Translations under genes and position numbers: made by a program
In this document: one piece after another, positions 1 to 8,665 of the stretch
Numbering within the stretch: position 1 is the first letter of the stretch
Layout: each line of letters starts with the position of its first letter
Assembly: GCF_002198655.1 (NCBI RefSeq)
Contig: NZ_MWLN01000176.1
Span: 1-46,698 of the forward strand
Direction: 5' to 3'
Source: Kineosporia sp. A_224
GTDB lineage: Bacteria; Actinomycetota; Actinomycetes; Actinomycetales; Kineosporiaceae
DNA: 46,698 nucleotides
Notes under the pieces: generated by a model
Told to the model about the DNA's origin: nothing
The model's database searches: none
What the model saw: the letters and a program-made list of their open reading frames with translations, nothing else

Positions 1-30
1 CGGGGGGCGGACGACCATCGGGGGGCGGAC
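1..30. repeat. Two direct copies of a 12-bp G-rich unit
   Basis: CGGGGGGCGGAC occurs at 1-12 and again at 19-30, an 18-bp period, just before the first ATG. More copies may lie outside the window. It could serve as a purine-rich ribosome-binding stretch or be the end of a small tandem repeat. Confidence 0.5.
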
Positions 31-699
31 ATGGGACCAGCCGGACAGGACGGCACGACGATGACGGCGACGGACGGCACGGGGCGGTACGCCTCCCGGA
101 CCCCTGAGCTGCGCGTCTGCGTCGTCGGCGACGACTTCGTCGCGGGCGTCGGCGACCCGCGTTCGCTCGGCTGGGTCGGGCGGGTCGGGGCGCGGACGTC
201 GCGCACCGAGAGCCTCGTGACGCTCTTCCCGCTCGGGGTGCCCGGCGAGACGACGACCGGCCTGCTCGCCCGCTGGCGGGAGGAGACCGGGCGCCGGTTC
301 GCCGACGCGGACCCGGAGTCGTTCCGGCTCGTCATCGGGCTCGGGCACGCCGACCTCGCCGACGGGATGTCGCTGGCCCGGTCGCGGCTCAACCTCGCGA
401 ACGTGCTCGACGAGTGCCTGGCGCGCAACCTGCCGGTCTTCGTCGTCGGACCGCCGCCGGCCGACCGGGCGCAGCACGCCGACCTCGTCCCCGAGCTCTC
501 CGACGCCTTCGCGGACGTCTGCCTGCGCCGCCGGGTGCCCTACGTCGACTGCTGGCGGCCGCTCGTCCACCACGAGGACTGGCTCACGGACATGGCCGCC
601 GGCGACGGCCGGCACCCCGGCCAGGTCGGGTACGGCCTCATGGCCTGGCTCGTGCTGCACAACGGCTGGGCCCAGTGGCTCGGCGTCGCCGAGGACTGA
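31..699 (+). CDS. SGNH/GDSL-hydrolase-like protein with altered block I
   Basis: The 222-residue protein has the flavodoxin-like SGNH hydrolase pattern. Block I reads VVGDDFVAGVGD (residues 31-42), and the closing block reads GDGRHPGQVGY with the Asp192/His195 pair that normally completes the triad. The serine expected after Gly-Asp in block I (GDS) is Asp35 here, so ordinary esterase chemistry through that serine is doubtful. ATG 31 follows a G-rich stretch; ATG 61 is an alternative start that removes ten residues. No signal peptide is seen. The fold assignment is good; substrate and activity are unknown. Confidence 0.72.
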   Translation: MGPAGQDGTTMTATDGTGRYASRTPELRVCVVGDDFVAGVGDPRSLGWVGRVGARTSRTESLVTLFPLGVPGETTTGLLARWREETGRRFADADPESFRLVIGLGHADLADGMSLARSRLNLANVLDECLARNLPVFVVGPPPADRAQHADLVPELSDAFADVCLRRRVPYVDCWRPLVHHEDWLTDMAAGDGRHPGQVGYGLMAWLVLHNGWAQWLGVAED

Positions 700-726
700 G
701 GCAGCGCCCGTCACGGACGCACGGCC

Positions 727-1260
727 TCACAGGTCCCGGCGCCACCACAGCATGCCGTCGTCCTCGGCGCCGACCAGGCCGAACCCGTTCTTCTCGAGCA
801 CCCGGCGGCTCGCCGCGTTGGTGACGGCGGTCTCAGCCGTGACAGCGTGCAGCCCGAGCCGGCGCGCGAGGTCGAGCATGCCCGCGAGGGCCTCGGTCGC
901 CAGCCCCGTGCCGTGCACGGACGGCGCGAGCCCGTAGCCGACCTCGACGACGCCCGCCGCGTCCGGCGCGGTCTTGAAGCCGATCCCGCCGACGGCGACG
1001 TCCACGGCGTCCGGCTCCCGGAGGAGCCGCACCTGGAGCGGCCCCCACGGCGCGCCCGCGGTCGGGACCGCGTCGTGCCGCAGGGACAGTCCGGCCATGA
1101 GCACGTCACCGTCCGTCGGGTAGTCCGGCGCCCAGGCGCCGTCGTCGACGAGGACCGCACGCACCCTGTCCCGCACCGCGACGAGGTCCGGCCCGGGCAG
1201 CGCCACGAGCGCGAGCCGTGCCGTCCGGACGACGACCTCGGCCCGCGCGGGACCGCTCAC
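727..1260 (-). CDS. GNAT-family N-acetyltransferase (RimJ/RimL-like)
   Basis: The 177-residue protein has the layout of RimJ/RimL-type acetyltransferases: an N-terminal strand with RTARLALVAL, a mid-domain YGLAPSVHGTGLATEAL acetyl-CoA loop, and a C-terminal NAASRRVLEKNGFGLVG segment. It probably transfers acetyl from acetyl-CoA to an amine of a protein or small molecule; the acceptor cannot be inferred. Its GTG start overlaps the stop of the upstream dehydrogenase gene by 4 bp (GTGA), so the two are probably one transcript with coupled translation. Confidence 0.8.
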   Translation of the reverse strand: MSGPARAEVVVRTARLALVALPGPDLVAVRDRVRAVLVDDGAWAPDYPTDGDVLMAGLSLRHDAVPTAGAPWGPLQVRLLREPDAVDVAVGGIGFKTAPDAAGVVEVGYGLAPSVHGTGLATEALAGMLDLARRLGLHAVTAETAVTNAASRRVLEKNGFGLVGAEDDGMLWWRRDL

Positions 1261-2228
1261 GGCCGGGTGAAGACGACCTTGCCGACGAGGTCCCCGGCCG
1301 CCATCTTCGCGAAGCCGTCACGGGCGTCCTCGAGCGGCATCACCGAGTCGACGAGCGGTCGCACCCCGGTCTGCTCGCAGAACCGCATGAGCCGCTCGAG
1401 CTCCTCCTTGGTGCCCATCGTCGAGCCGACGACGCGCAGCTGGAGGAAGAAGATCCGGTTGAGCTCGGTCGCCGCCGGGTTCGGGCCGGACGTCGCCCCC
1501 GAGATGACGACGGTGCCGCCCTGCTTCAGCGACTTCACCGAGTGCCCCCAGGTCGCCGCGCCCACGGTCTCCATGACGGCGTCGACCCGCTCCGGCAGCC
1601 GGGCGCCGGACTCGAACGCGGCCGCGGCACCCAGCTCGAGCGCCTTGGCCCGCTTGGCCTCGTCCCGGCTCGTCGCCCAGACCCGGTACCCGGCCGCGGC
1701 GCCGAGCGCGATGAGCGCCGTCGCGACCCCGCCGCCGGCGCCCTGCACGAGCACCGTGGAGCCGGGCTGCAGGCCGGACTGGGTGAAGAGCATCCGGTAG
1801 GCCGTCAGCCATGCGGTCGGCAGGCAGGCGGCCTCCTCCCACGACAGCGCAGCAGGCTTGGGCACGAGGTTGCGCCGCGGGACGACGACCTCGTCGGCGA
1901 GCGTGCCCTGGTACCGCTCCGAGAGCAGCGACCGCTTCGGGTCCATCGTCTCGTCGCCGCGGTAGTCCGGGTCGCCGATGACGGCGTGGACGACGACCTC
2001 GCGGCCCTCGTCGTCGAGCCCGGCGGCGTCGCAGCCGAGGATCATCGGGAGCCGCTCCGCGGGCAGGCCCACCCCGCGCAGGCTCCACACGTCGTGGTGG
2101 TTCAGGCTCGCGGCGCGCACCCGCACCCGGGCCCAGCCCTCGGGCACCTCCGGGGCGGGCCGCTCCCCCACGACGAGGGCGGACAACGGGTCGTCGGGAC
2201 TGGTCGTGGCGGCGTAGGCAGCGAGCAT
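1257..2228 (-). CDS. Zinc-binding-dehydrogenase superfamily / quinone oxidoreductase (MDR)
   Basis: The 323-residue protein has an N-terminal GroES-like domain (VRVRAASLNHHDVWSLRG, then PMILGCDAAG near residue 75) and a C-terminal Rossmann domain with VLVQGAGGGVATALIALG. This matches medium-chain reductases acting on quinones, enones or alcohols with NAD(P)H. The four-cysteine structural zinc loop of classical alcohol dehydrogenases is not evident. It is the first gene of a two-gene unit with the GNAT protein. ATG 2228 starts close to the conserved beginning of the fold. The precise substrate is unknown. Confidence 0.85.
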   Translation of the reverse strand: MLAAYAATTSPDDPLSALVVGERPAPEVPEGWARVRVRAASLNHHDVWSLRGVGLPAERLPMILGCDAAGLDDEGREVVVHAVIGDPDYRGDETMDPKRSLLSERYQGTLADEVVVPRRNLVPKPAALSWEEAACLPTAWLTAYRMLFTQSGLQPGSTVLVQGAGGGVATALIALGAAAGYRVWATSRDEAKRAKALELGAAAAFESGARLPERVDAVMETVGAATWGHSVKSLKQGGTVVISGATSGPNPAATELNRIFFLQLRVVGSTMGTKEELERLMRFCEQTGVRPLVDSVMPLEDARDGFAKMAAGDLVGKVVFTRP

Positions 2229-2245
2229 GGCCGCAATCTACGGGT

Positions 2246-2311
2246 CAGGCACCCGGTCCGCACCGTCCGGGCGGCCTTCTGGGCCGGGGAACGGTACGCA
2301 CCGGGTGCCTG
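2246..2311. terminator. Inverted repeat between malic enzyme and MDR gene, possible terminator
   Basis: CAGGCACCCGGT (2246-2257) and ACCGGGTGCCTG (2300-2311) are perfectly complementary 12-bp arms around a 42-base spacer that can itself pair partly. It lies about 60 bases past the malic enzyme stop, where a terminator is expected. No U-tract follows, and the long loop is unusual, so an operator is an alternative. Arms of this length with free spacing can arise by chance in GC-rich DNA. Confidence 0.4.
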
Positions 2312-2313
2312 AG

Positions 2314-2330
2314 GCGGGACTTCGGGTCTC
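2314..2330. promoter_or_regulatory. GGGACTTCGGG-type motif upstream of the MDR gene
   Basis: GCGGGACTTCGGGTCTC lies about 86 bp before the dehydrogenase start. A near copy, CGGGACTTCGGGCCC, is at 31152-31166 in front of DUF2231 and hisN. The GGGAC...GKCYC pattern resembles degenerate DosR/DevR-type dyads (GGGACT...AGTCCC); that link is inference. Confidence 0.3.
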
Positions 2331-2369
2331 GCCGTGGGGCCGCCGGGTGGGCGGCCGGTTCTGCGGGGG

Positions 2370-3611
2370 TCAGGCGCGGGCGACGCCGTCGGCGCGGGCC
2401 GCCGCCATGACCGCCTGGGCGACGGCGGTGACGACCCGCTCGTCGAAGACGCTCGGGACGACCTCGCCCGCCGTGGGTGCGTCGACGCAGCCCGCGATCG
2501 CCTCGGCGGCCGCGAGCTTCATGCCCTCGGTGACCCGCGTCGCCCGGCAGTCGAGCGCGCCCCGGAAGATCCCCGGGAAGGCGAGGACGTTGTTGATCTG
2601 GTTCGGGAAGTCGCTGCGCCCGGTGCCGACGACCGCCGCGTACCGGCCGGCGACGTCCGGGTGCACCTCGGGGTCGGGGTTGGCGAGCGCGAAGACGACG
2701 CCGCCGGGGGCCATCGTCGCGACGACCTCCTCGGGGACCGTCCCCCCGGACACCCCGACGAAGACGTCCGCGTCGCGCAGCGCCTCGGCGATGCCGCCGG
2801 TGACGCCGCGCGGGTTCGTCCGCGCCGCGAGCTCGCTCTTGACCTCGCTGAGGTCGTCGCGCGACGTCTCGACGATGCCGCGGCTGTCGCACACGACGAC
2901 GTCCTCGACGCCGGCCCGGCGCAGGATCGCCGCGATGGCCACGCCGGCGGCACCCGCTCCGCTGATGACCGTCCGCAGCCCGGTGAGCTCGCGGCCGACG
3001 ACCTTCGCGGCGTTCATGAGGGCGGCGAGGACGACGACGGCGGTGCCGTGCTGGTCGTCGTGGAAGACCGGCATCGCGAGCCGCTCCTGGAGCCGGCGCT
3101 CGATCTCGAAGCAGCGCGGCGCGGAGATGTCCTCGAGGTTGATGCCGCCGAAGGTCGGGGCCATCAGCGCGACGGTCTCGACGATCGTGTCGACGTCGGT
3201 CGTGGCGAGGCAGATCGGGACGGCGTCGACGCCCGCGAAGTGCTTGAAGAGCAACGCCTTGCCCTCCATGACGGGCATCGCGGCGCCGGGCCCGATGTCG
3301 CCGAGCCCGAGGACGGCGGTGCCGTCCGAGACGACCGCGACCGTGTTGCCGCGCCCGGTGTAGACGTCGAGCAGGCCCGGGTTCGCGGCTATCGCGCGGG
3401 ACACGTCGGCGACGCCGGGGGTGTAGGCGAGCGACAGGTCTCGACGGTCGCGCAGCGGCGACCTCGGGACGACCTCGAGCTTGCCGCCCGCGTGGAGCGC
3501 GAAGACCGGGTCGCTCGGGTCGGGCCGGCCCGCAGCGGGGTCGTGCGGCGTGGTGAGGGAGCTCGTGAGCTCCTCGAAGGTGACGTCGAGATCGAGCGGT
3601 TCTGCAGACAT
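2370..3611 (-). CDS. Malic enzyme (oxaloacetate-decarboxylating malate dehydrogenase)
   Basis: The 413-residue protein is a bacterial short-form malic enzyme, converting malate to pyruvate and CO2 with reduction of NAD(P)+. Visible signatures are [39 protein letters not shown] with the catalytic lysine region, [18 protein letters not shown] with metal-binding acidic residues, FHDDQHGTA, and a Rossmann segment [17 protein letters not shown]. No phosphotransacetylase-like extension follows, so it is not the long MaeB fusion. NAD versus NADP preference cannot be read here. It is transcribed alone, divergent from sodX. Confidence 0.93.
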   Translation of the reverse strand: MSAEPLDLDVTFEELTSSLTTPHDPAAGRPDPSDPVFALHAGGKLEVVPRSPLRDRRDLSLAYTPGVADVSRAIAANPGLLDVYTGRGNTVAVVSDGTAVLGLGDIGPGAAMPVMEGKALLFKHFAGVDAVPICLATTDVDTIVETVALMAPTFGGINLEDISAPRCFEIERRLQERLAMPVFHDDQHGTAVVVLAALMNAAKVVGRELTGLRTVISGAGAAGVAIAAILRRAGVEDVVVCDSRGIVETSRDDLSEVKSELAARTNPRGVTGGIAEALRDADVFVGVSGGTVPEEVVATMAPGGVVFALANPDPEVHPDVAGRYAAVVGTGRSDFPNQINNVLAFPGIFRGALDCRATRVTEGMKLAAAEAIAGCVDAPTAGEVVPSVFDERVVTAVAQAVMAAARADGVARA

Positions 3612-3806
3612 GGATGACCCCAGGAAGGAAGGACGGCGAAGCCCGCGCGCGCCGGGACGGCGTCGACGGGCGGCCGAAGCGAAAGGTGGGATGTCGAGTG
3701 GTGTCTCGACGAAGGAATCGGCGACTCGGTTGCGGTCGCGCGACCTCGCGGTCGCGGCGTGCGCGACACGGTGTGGTCGCTGACACCTGGAGAACGGGGG
3801 TCACCC

Positions 3807-3824
3807 GTGGCAACACTCTGCCAC
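3807..3824. promoter_or_regulatory. 18-bp palindrome upstream of sodX, candidate operator
   Basis: GTGGCA-ACACTC-TGCCAC is a perfect 6-bp inverted repeat about 43 bp before the sodX start, between divergent malic enzyme and sodX. Ni-SOD genes in streptomycetes are controlled by the Fur-family nickel regulator Nur, which binds short dyads; this could be such a site, but the sequence does not clearly match a Nur box. Confidence 0.35.
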
Positions 3825-3866
3825 AACCGGACGGCGCGGCGCGAGAGCGTGGGCGACGATGGGCAC

Positions 3867-4238
3867 GTGACGAACGCCTCGCCCGACCTGCTGCCGCTGC
3901 CCGGCGGTCTCGCCCTGGTGCGACTGGGAGCGCAGGCCCGGTCGATGCTGCCGACGCTGCGGCCCGGCGACCGGCTGCTCGTGCGGGCCGGCGCGGGCGC
4001 GACCCGACGTGTCCGCGACGGACGGCTCGTCGTCGTCCGGCTGCCCGGCGGCCGTCCGCCGTCCGTCAAGCGGCTCGTCCACACCGATGCCGAGGGCTGG
4101 TGGGTCGAGCGCGACAACCCGGCCGAGGGGGTCGACTCCTGGCAGGTGGGGTCGATCCCGGAGGGCGACCGGCTCGGTGTCGTGGTCGCGCGGCTGTGGC
4201 CGCGGCCGGGCCTGCTCCGGGCGGGGCCGCGGCGCTGA
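3867..4238 (+). CDS. sodX: Nickel-type superoxide dismutase maturation protease
   Basis: This 123-residue protein has an S24/S26-type peptidase fold: the nucleophile motif ARSMLPTLRPGDRLLV with Ser26, and the general-base lysine in SVKRLVH (Lys68), followed by WWVERDNP. SodX-type proteases remove the N-terminal propeptide of Ni-SOD so that its histidine becomes the first residue. The Ni-SOD gene lies 142 bp downstream on the same strand. The GTG at 3867 begins the conserved region; an in-frame start at 3759 would add 36 unrelated residues spanning the promoter palindrome. In Streptomyces the order is usually sodN then sodX, the reverse of this. Confidence 0.88.
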   Translation: MTNASPDLLPLPGGLALVRLGAQARSMLPTLRPGDRLLVRAGAGATRRVRDGRLVVVRLPGGRPPSVKRLVHTDAEGWWVERDNPAEGVDSWQVGSIPEGDRLGVVVARLWPRPGLLRAGPRR

Positions 4239-4380
4239 CCGGTCGTGGCGGGCGCCGGTTCGGGGGTGGCGCCCATGCGCGGTGCAGGGGACGCAGGTAG
4301 CGTGACCGGCGTCGGTCCCGACCAGGGGCCGCGCACGAGCCAGACATCATCTTCGACGTTCCACGAAAGGGAGTGACGGG

Positions 4381-4788
4381 ATGCTCAGGCGTCTCCTCGA
4401 CGCCCTCGCGGGGACCGAGGTCAGCGCGCACTGCGACCTCCCCTGCGGCGTCTACGACCCGGCCCAGGCCAAGATCGAGGCCCAGTCGGTCAAGGCCACG
4501 ATCGAGAAGTTCCTCGCCTCCGACGACGAGACCTTCAAGGCGCGGGCCATCGCCATCAAGGAAGAGCGCAGCGACCTCGTCAAGCACCACCTCTGGGTGC
4601 TGTGGACGGACTACTTCAAGCCGCCGCACTTCGAGAAGTACCCGCAGCTCCACCAGCTCTTCAACGACGCGACGAAGCTCGCGGGCGCGGGCGGCACGAA
4701 GGGTTCGACCGACGTCGCCGTCGCCGACCAGCTGCTCGCCAAGATCGACGAGATCGCGGAGATCTTCTGGGAGACCAAGAAGGCCTGA
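4381..4788 (+). CDS. sodN: Nickel superoxide dismutase precursor
   Basis: The 135-residue precursor carries the nickel hook HCDLPCGVYDP at residues 17-27, where His17, Cys18 and Cys22 become His1, Cys2 and Cys6 after processing. The 16-residue propeptide ends in VSA. The rest is the four-helix bundle of Ni-SOD, which forms a cytoplasmic hexamer and dismutates superoxide. A good ribosome-binding site (GAAAGGGAG) precedes ATG 4381. The maturation protease is immediately upstream and a strong terminator follows. Confidence 0.97.
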   Translation: MLRRLLDALAGTEVSAHCDLPCGVYDPAQAKIEAQSVKATIEKFLASDDETFKARAIAIKEERSDLVKHHLWVLWTDYFKPPHFEKYPQLHQLFNDATKLAGAGGTKGSTDVAVADQLLAKIDEIAEIFWETKKA

Positions 4789-4805
4789 CGCTCGACCGAT
4801 CCTCG

Positions 4806-4841
4806 AACGGCGCCCCGGCCCTGCGGCCGGGGCGCCGTTCG
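4806..4841 (+). terminator. Strong rho-independent-like terminator after sodN
   Basis: Sixteen perfectly paired bases (4806-4821 with 4826-4841) enclose a CTGC tetraloop, 18 bases after the sodN stop. A U-rich tail is weak, as is usual in GC-rich actinobacteria. Confidence 0.85.
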
Positions 4842-4921
4842 GCGTCCCGGCGCCGTCTGTCCCCGGTCGGTCCTCACGTCCGGCCTCCCACCTGCGGTTA
4901 CCGGCGGGTAATGTGCGCCGC

Positions 4922-6628
4922 ATGACGACGGAGTCGCAGCCCGCAGCCGCCCACGCCACCGCCGACGGGGACACCCCCGCGACCCTCGAGGGCCACGGCG
5001 GGGCGCTCGCCGTCGCGGCCGCCCGGGCGCACGGCGTCCGCGCGATGTTCACCCTCTCCGGGGCGCACGTGTTCCCGCTCTACGACGGGGCGGTCAAGGC
5101 GGAGCCGCCGATGCCGCTCGTCGACGTCCGGCACGAGCAGACGGCGGTCTTCGCCGCCGAGGCGACCGCGAAGCTGACCCGGACGCCGGGCCTGGCCGTC
5201 CTCACCGCGGGGCCGGGCGTGACGAACGGCGTGAGCGCCGTGACGACCGCGCACTTCAACGGCTCCCCGCTGCTCGTCATCGGCGGCCGGGCGCCCGCCT
5301 ACCGCTGGGGCACCGGCAGCCTCCAGGAGCTCGACCACCCGCCGCTCCTCGCGCCCGTGACGAAGCGGTCCGCGACGATCGGCTCGACCGACGCGATCGC
5401 CGCCGAGGTGGACGCCGCCCTCACCCTCGCGACGAGCCCGCACCGCGGGCCGGTCTTCCTCGACGTCGCGATGGACGTCGTGTTCGGCGGCGCGGCCGTG
5501 CCGGCCCCGACCGCCCCCGAGCGGGTGCGGGTCACCCCCGACACCGACACCCTCGACCGGGCCGCCGCCGCTCTCGCGGGCGCTCGCCGTCCGCTCCTCG
5601 TGCTCGGCTCGGACGTCTGGTCGGACGGCGCCGAGGACGCCGCGGTCGCGCTCGCGACCGAGCTCGGGCTGCCGGTCGTCCCCAACGGGATGGGCCGCGG
5701 GATCCTGCCGCCGTCCGACCCGCACCTGGTGACCCGGGCCCGCGGCGCGGCGTTCGGCGGTGCGGACGTCGTCGTCGTGGCCGGCACCCCGCTGGACTTC
5801 CGGCTCGGCTACGGGCAGTTCGGCGGCAAGGACGGCGCACCGCTCGCGCAGGTCGTGCACCTCGCGGACGACCCCTCCGGCCTCGCGCGGCACGTCGACC
5901 TCGCCGCCGGCGTGAGCGGCGACCTCACGCTCGTGCTCGACGGGCTGCGCGAGCGGGTCGCCCGCACCGGCCCGCACCCCGAGGTCGCCGCCTGGACGGC
6001 CGGCCTGCGCGCGCGGCACGAGGCGGCCCTCGCGAAGGACGCCGTGGAGCTCAGCGCCGAGAGCGACCCGATCCACCCGGCGCGGGTCTACGGCGACCTC
6101 GTCCCGCTCCTCGCCGACGACGCGGTCGTCATCGGCGACGGCGGCGACTTCGTCTCGTTCGCCGGCAAGTACGTCGAGCCGGCCCGCCCCGGCGGCTGGC
6201 TCGACCCCGGCCCCTACGGCTGCCTCGGCACCGGCCTCGGCTACGCGGTCGCGGCCCGGCTCGCCCGGCCGTCGGCGCAGGTGGCGCTCATGCTCGGCGA
6301 CGGCGCGGCCGGGTTCTCGCTCATGGACGTCGACACCCTGGTCCGGCACCGCCTGCCGGTCGTCATGGTCGTCGGCAACAACGGCATGTGGGGGCTGGAG
6401 AAGCACCCGATGCAGATGATGTTCGGCTACGACGTCGCCGCGGAGCTGCTCCCCCAGACCCGGTACGACGAGGTCGTCCGTGCCCTCGGCGGCGCCGGCG
6501 AGCTGGTCACCCGCCCCGGCGACCTCCGGGCGGCGCTGCAGCGCGGCTTCGACTCCGGGGTCCCGTACCTCGTCAACGTCGTGACGGATCCGGCCGTCGC
6601 TTACCCACGGAACACGACCGGCATCTGA
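4922..6628 (+). CDS. ThDP-dependent enzyme, IlvG-like acetolactate synthase homologue
   Basis: The 568-residue protein has the three domains of ThDP enzymes: an N-terminal Pyr domain with the activating glutamate (VRHEQTAVFAAEA, Glu72) and LTAGPGVTNG, a central TPP-M domain, and a C-terminal PP domain with the cofactor motif GDGAAGFS...VVGNN (459-487). The end AVAYPR resembles mycobacterial IlvG (Rv1820), annotated as a putative acetolactate synthase. No small regulatory subunit (ilvN) is nearby, so a role in branched-chain synthesis is uncertain; another 2-keto-acid ligase or decarboxylase activity is possible. ATG 4922 is chosen because it begins the family-length protein just after the sodN terminator. 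Confidence 0.87.
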   Translation: MTTESQPAAAHATADGDTPATLEGHGGALAVAAARAHGVRAMFTLSGAHVFPLYDGAVKAEPPMPLVDVRHEQTAVFAAEATAKLTRTPGLAVLTAGPGVTNGVSAVTTAHFNGSPLLVIGGRAPAYRWGTGSLQELDHPPLLAPVTKRSATIGSTDAIAAEVDAALTLATSPHRGPVFLDVAMDVVFGGAAVPAPTAPERVRVTPDTDTLDRAAAALAGARRPLLVLGSDVWSDGAEDAAVALATELGLPVVPNGMGRGILPPSDPHLVTRARGAAFGGADVVVVAGTPLDFRLGYGQFGGKDGAPLAQVVHLADDPSGLARHVDLAAGVSGDLTLVLDGLRERVARTGPHPEVAAWTAGLRARHEAALAKDAVELSAESDPIHPARVYGDLVPLLADDAVVIGDGGDFVSFAGKYVEPARPGGWLDPGPYGCLGTGLGYAVAARLARPSAQVALMLGDGAAGFSLMDVDTLVRHRLPVVMVVGNNGMWGLEKHPMQMMFGYDVAAELLPQTRYDEVVRALGGAGELVTRPGDLRAALQRGFDSGVPYLVNVVTDPAVAYPRNTTGI

Positions 6629-6736
6629 CGGTCACCGTCTGTTTTCCGCGTGTTGCTCTGAAGTGTCACGGACATCACTCACCCGGACAGGTGACCCATC
6701 TCGCCCGTCGGATCATCGGGTTGTAGGATGAATTTC

Positions 6737-6853
6737 ATGGAACCGATCATCATCCTCGTGACCCTGCTCCTCGTCTCCGTCCTCTCCCCGTTCTTCGGCA
6801 CCGACACCCGGACCGCCGAGCTCGAGAAGCGCCGCTGGGGCGGCATGCGCTGA
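6737..6853 (+). CDS. Short single-span membrane protein (38 aa), paralogue of 10156-10353
   Basis: The reading frame encodes MEPIIILVTLLLVSVLSP, one hydrophobic helix, then FFGTDTR and a short basic tail ending GGMR. AGGA lies 8-9 bases before ATG 6737; ATG 6728 is a possible earlier start giving 41 residues. The same layout, a helix followed by P-x-x-GTD-(S/T)-R, recurs in the gene at 10156-10353, which supports both as real. Function is unknown. It sits between the IlvG-like gene and a GNAT gene. Confidence 0.6.
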   Translation: MEPIIILVTLLLVSVLSPFFGTDTRTAELEKRRWGGMR

Positions 6854-6960
6854 CCTGGACGACCTCCGTCCAGCACCACGCGCAGCACCGAACCCCACCA
6901 CCGGCACCACCCGCACGACCTGTGGCGCGCCGCGGGTGCCAGGCGTCGTAAGGTCCCGTC

Positions 6961-7512
6961 ATGGACCGCACCGCCGGCACCGCGGACGCCACGACCGGCC
7001 CCATGACCGTCATGACGACCCCTGACGGCCTGACCGTCCGCCCCGCCCGGGCCGACGAGCTCGAGGCGGCCGGGCTCGCCGTCCGGGACGCCTACGCGGC
7101 AGACGGTTTCGCCGCCGAGGGCGGCTACCTCGAGACCCTCGCTGACACCCGCTCCCGGGCCCGGGACGCGACCGTCGCGGTCGCCGTGTCGACGGACGGC
7201 ACGGTGCTCGGCAGCGTCACCTTCGCCCTGCCGGGCAGCCGCTGGGCCGAGCTGTCCCGCCCCGGCGAGGCCGAGTTCCGCGCCCTCGGGGTCGCCCCCG
7301 ACGCCCGCGGCCGGGGCGTGGGCCTGGCGCTCACGCAGTGGTGCCTCGCCGAGGCCGGCCGGGTGGGCGCGACCCGGCTCGTGCTGTGCAGCCTCGACCG
7401 GATGCACGCGGCGCACCGGCTCTACGGCCGGCTCGGCTTCACCCGCCGGCCCGACCTCGACTGGGCCCCCGAGCCCGGCGTCGACCTGCTCGCCTTCTCC
7501 CGCGACCTGTGA
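6961..7512 (+). CDS. GNAT-family N-acetyltransferase
   Basis: The 183-residue protein has the GNAT core: VRPARADELEAAGLAVRDAY at the start of the fold, a central EFRALGVAPDARGRGVGLAL with the acetyl-CoA pyrophosphate loop (R-G-x-G-V-G), and RMHAAHRLYGRLGFTRRPDLDW near the C terminus. Acceptor unknown. The N-terminal 15-20 residues are not part of the fold; starts at 7003 or 7012 are possible. It is apparently monocistronic. Confidence 0.85.
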   Translation: MDRTAGTADATTGPMTVMTTPDGLTVRPARADELEAAGLAVRDAYAADGFAAEGGYLETLADTRSRARDATVAVAVSTDGTVLGSVTFALPGSRWAELSRPGEAEFRALGVAPDARGRGVGLALTQWCLAEAGRVGATRLVLCSLDRMHAAHRLYGRLGFTRRPDLDWAPEPGVDLLAFSRDL

Positions 7513-7685
7513 CGCGCGACCCGGACGCGCAGGTCACCGCGCACAGTCCCGACGCACCGGCCCGACACACACCCACCCGGGGCACGCCGGGCACCGTCAC
7601 CGCCCGTTAGCCTTCGGTGTGACGTCCGTGAGCGGCGGACGCCCGGCCGTCCGGCCGATGGTGCGCAGGGGTGCGGGGGTGGGCG

Positions 7686-8642
7686 ATGGCGATGTTCCGG
7701 CGGCGTCCGGCCGCCCGGGTCGGTGACGACCTGCCCGACCCCACGTTCTCCTTCCTCACCGTCGGCGAGGCCGCACGGCTGCGCGCGCTGACCCGGGAGG
7801 CGTTCGCCCGGCACGGCCTCGAGGTCGACGTCCACGCCGACCACCTGCGGTCGGACGACGGTGCCGGGTACGGCCTGCACAACCTCTTCGCCCTGTGCCA
7901 CAACGCGCGCAAGGGCGAGCGCGAGTGGCCCTCGATCGTCGGCGACCACGTCGCGCGGATGATCCGGGCCCGGCAGGGGCCGGAGCTCACCGAGCTGGCC
8001 CCCGAGGAGATCCTCGAGCACGCGTTCATCCGGGTCGTCGCGGCGACGTCCCTGCCGGACCTGTCGGGGTTCGGCTACCGGCGCGAGGTCGTCGGGGACC
8101 TCGTCGAGCTGCTCGCGTTCGACACCCCGGACGCCGTCGTCCTCATGCCCGACGAGGTGGTCTCCCGGGTCGGCGTCGACGACCTGCGCGCGGCCGGCGT
8201 CCACAACCTGCTCACGGAGCCGTTCGGCGGCATCGAGTGGCTCGAGGCCGGCGACGTCCGGTTCGGGGTCGTCGCGGGCGAGTCCGTGCACACCGCGAGC
8301 CGGATCCTCACCGTCGACGACGTCCTGCGCCGGGTGCACGGCGAGCCCGACGCCCCGCACGGCACGCTGCTCGCGATCCCCTACCGGCACCAACTCGCCT
8401 TCCACGTCGTGCGCGACGCGAGCGTGCTGCCGACGGTCGAGGCGATGGTGCGGTTCGCGATCGCCGGGTACGACGACGGCGTCGGGAGCATCTCGCCGCA
8501 CCTGTACTACCGGGCGGCGTCCGGCGCGCTGCAGCAGCTCACCGTGCACAGCGAGGAGGGCGAGGTCTCGGTGCACGTCGAGGGCGCGTTCGCCGACGCC
8601 ATCGAGGCCGTCATGCCCGAGGGACCACCGCTCGACGACTGA
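7686..8642 (+). CDS. Conserved hypothetical protein, remote resemblance to DUF1444 (YtpQ)
   Basis: This soluble-looking 318-residue protein has no signal peptide or membrane span. Segments such as RVVAATSLPD, SVHTASRILTVDDVL and LLAIPYRHQLAFHVVRD are laid out like the DUF1444/YtpQ family (IRSTSFP, SRIL and VPHQDVLILADIR in Bacillus), but the match is weak and made from memory. ATG 7686 or 7692 are the likely starts. The 173 bp before the gene hold no other feature I can support. Function unknown. Confidence 0.6.
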   Translation: MAMFRRRPAARVGDDLPDPTFSFLTVGEAARLRALTREAFARHGLEVDVHADHLRSDDGAGYGLHNLFALCHNARKGEREWPSIVGDHVARMIRARQGPELTELAPEEILEHAFIRVVAATSLPDLSGFGYRREVVGDLVELLAFDTPDAVVLMPDEVVSRVGVDDLRAAGVHNLLTEPFGGIEWLEAGDVRFGVVAGESVHTASRILTVDDVLRRVHGEPDAPHGTLLAIPYRHQLAFHVVRDASVLPTVEAMVRFAIAGYDDGVGSISPHLYYRAASGALQQLTVHSEEGEVSVHVEGAFADAIEAVMPEGPPLDD

Positions 8643-8665
8643 GAGCCACGGCCGGCGGCAGGGCC

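Noticed and set aside
3714-3740. A GGAAT followed by GTT upstream of sodX as a sigma-R promoter
   Set aside because: The spacing is 10 bases, not the 18-19 of sigma-R promoters, and no GTT falls at 18.
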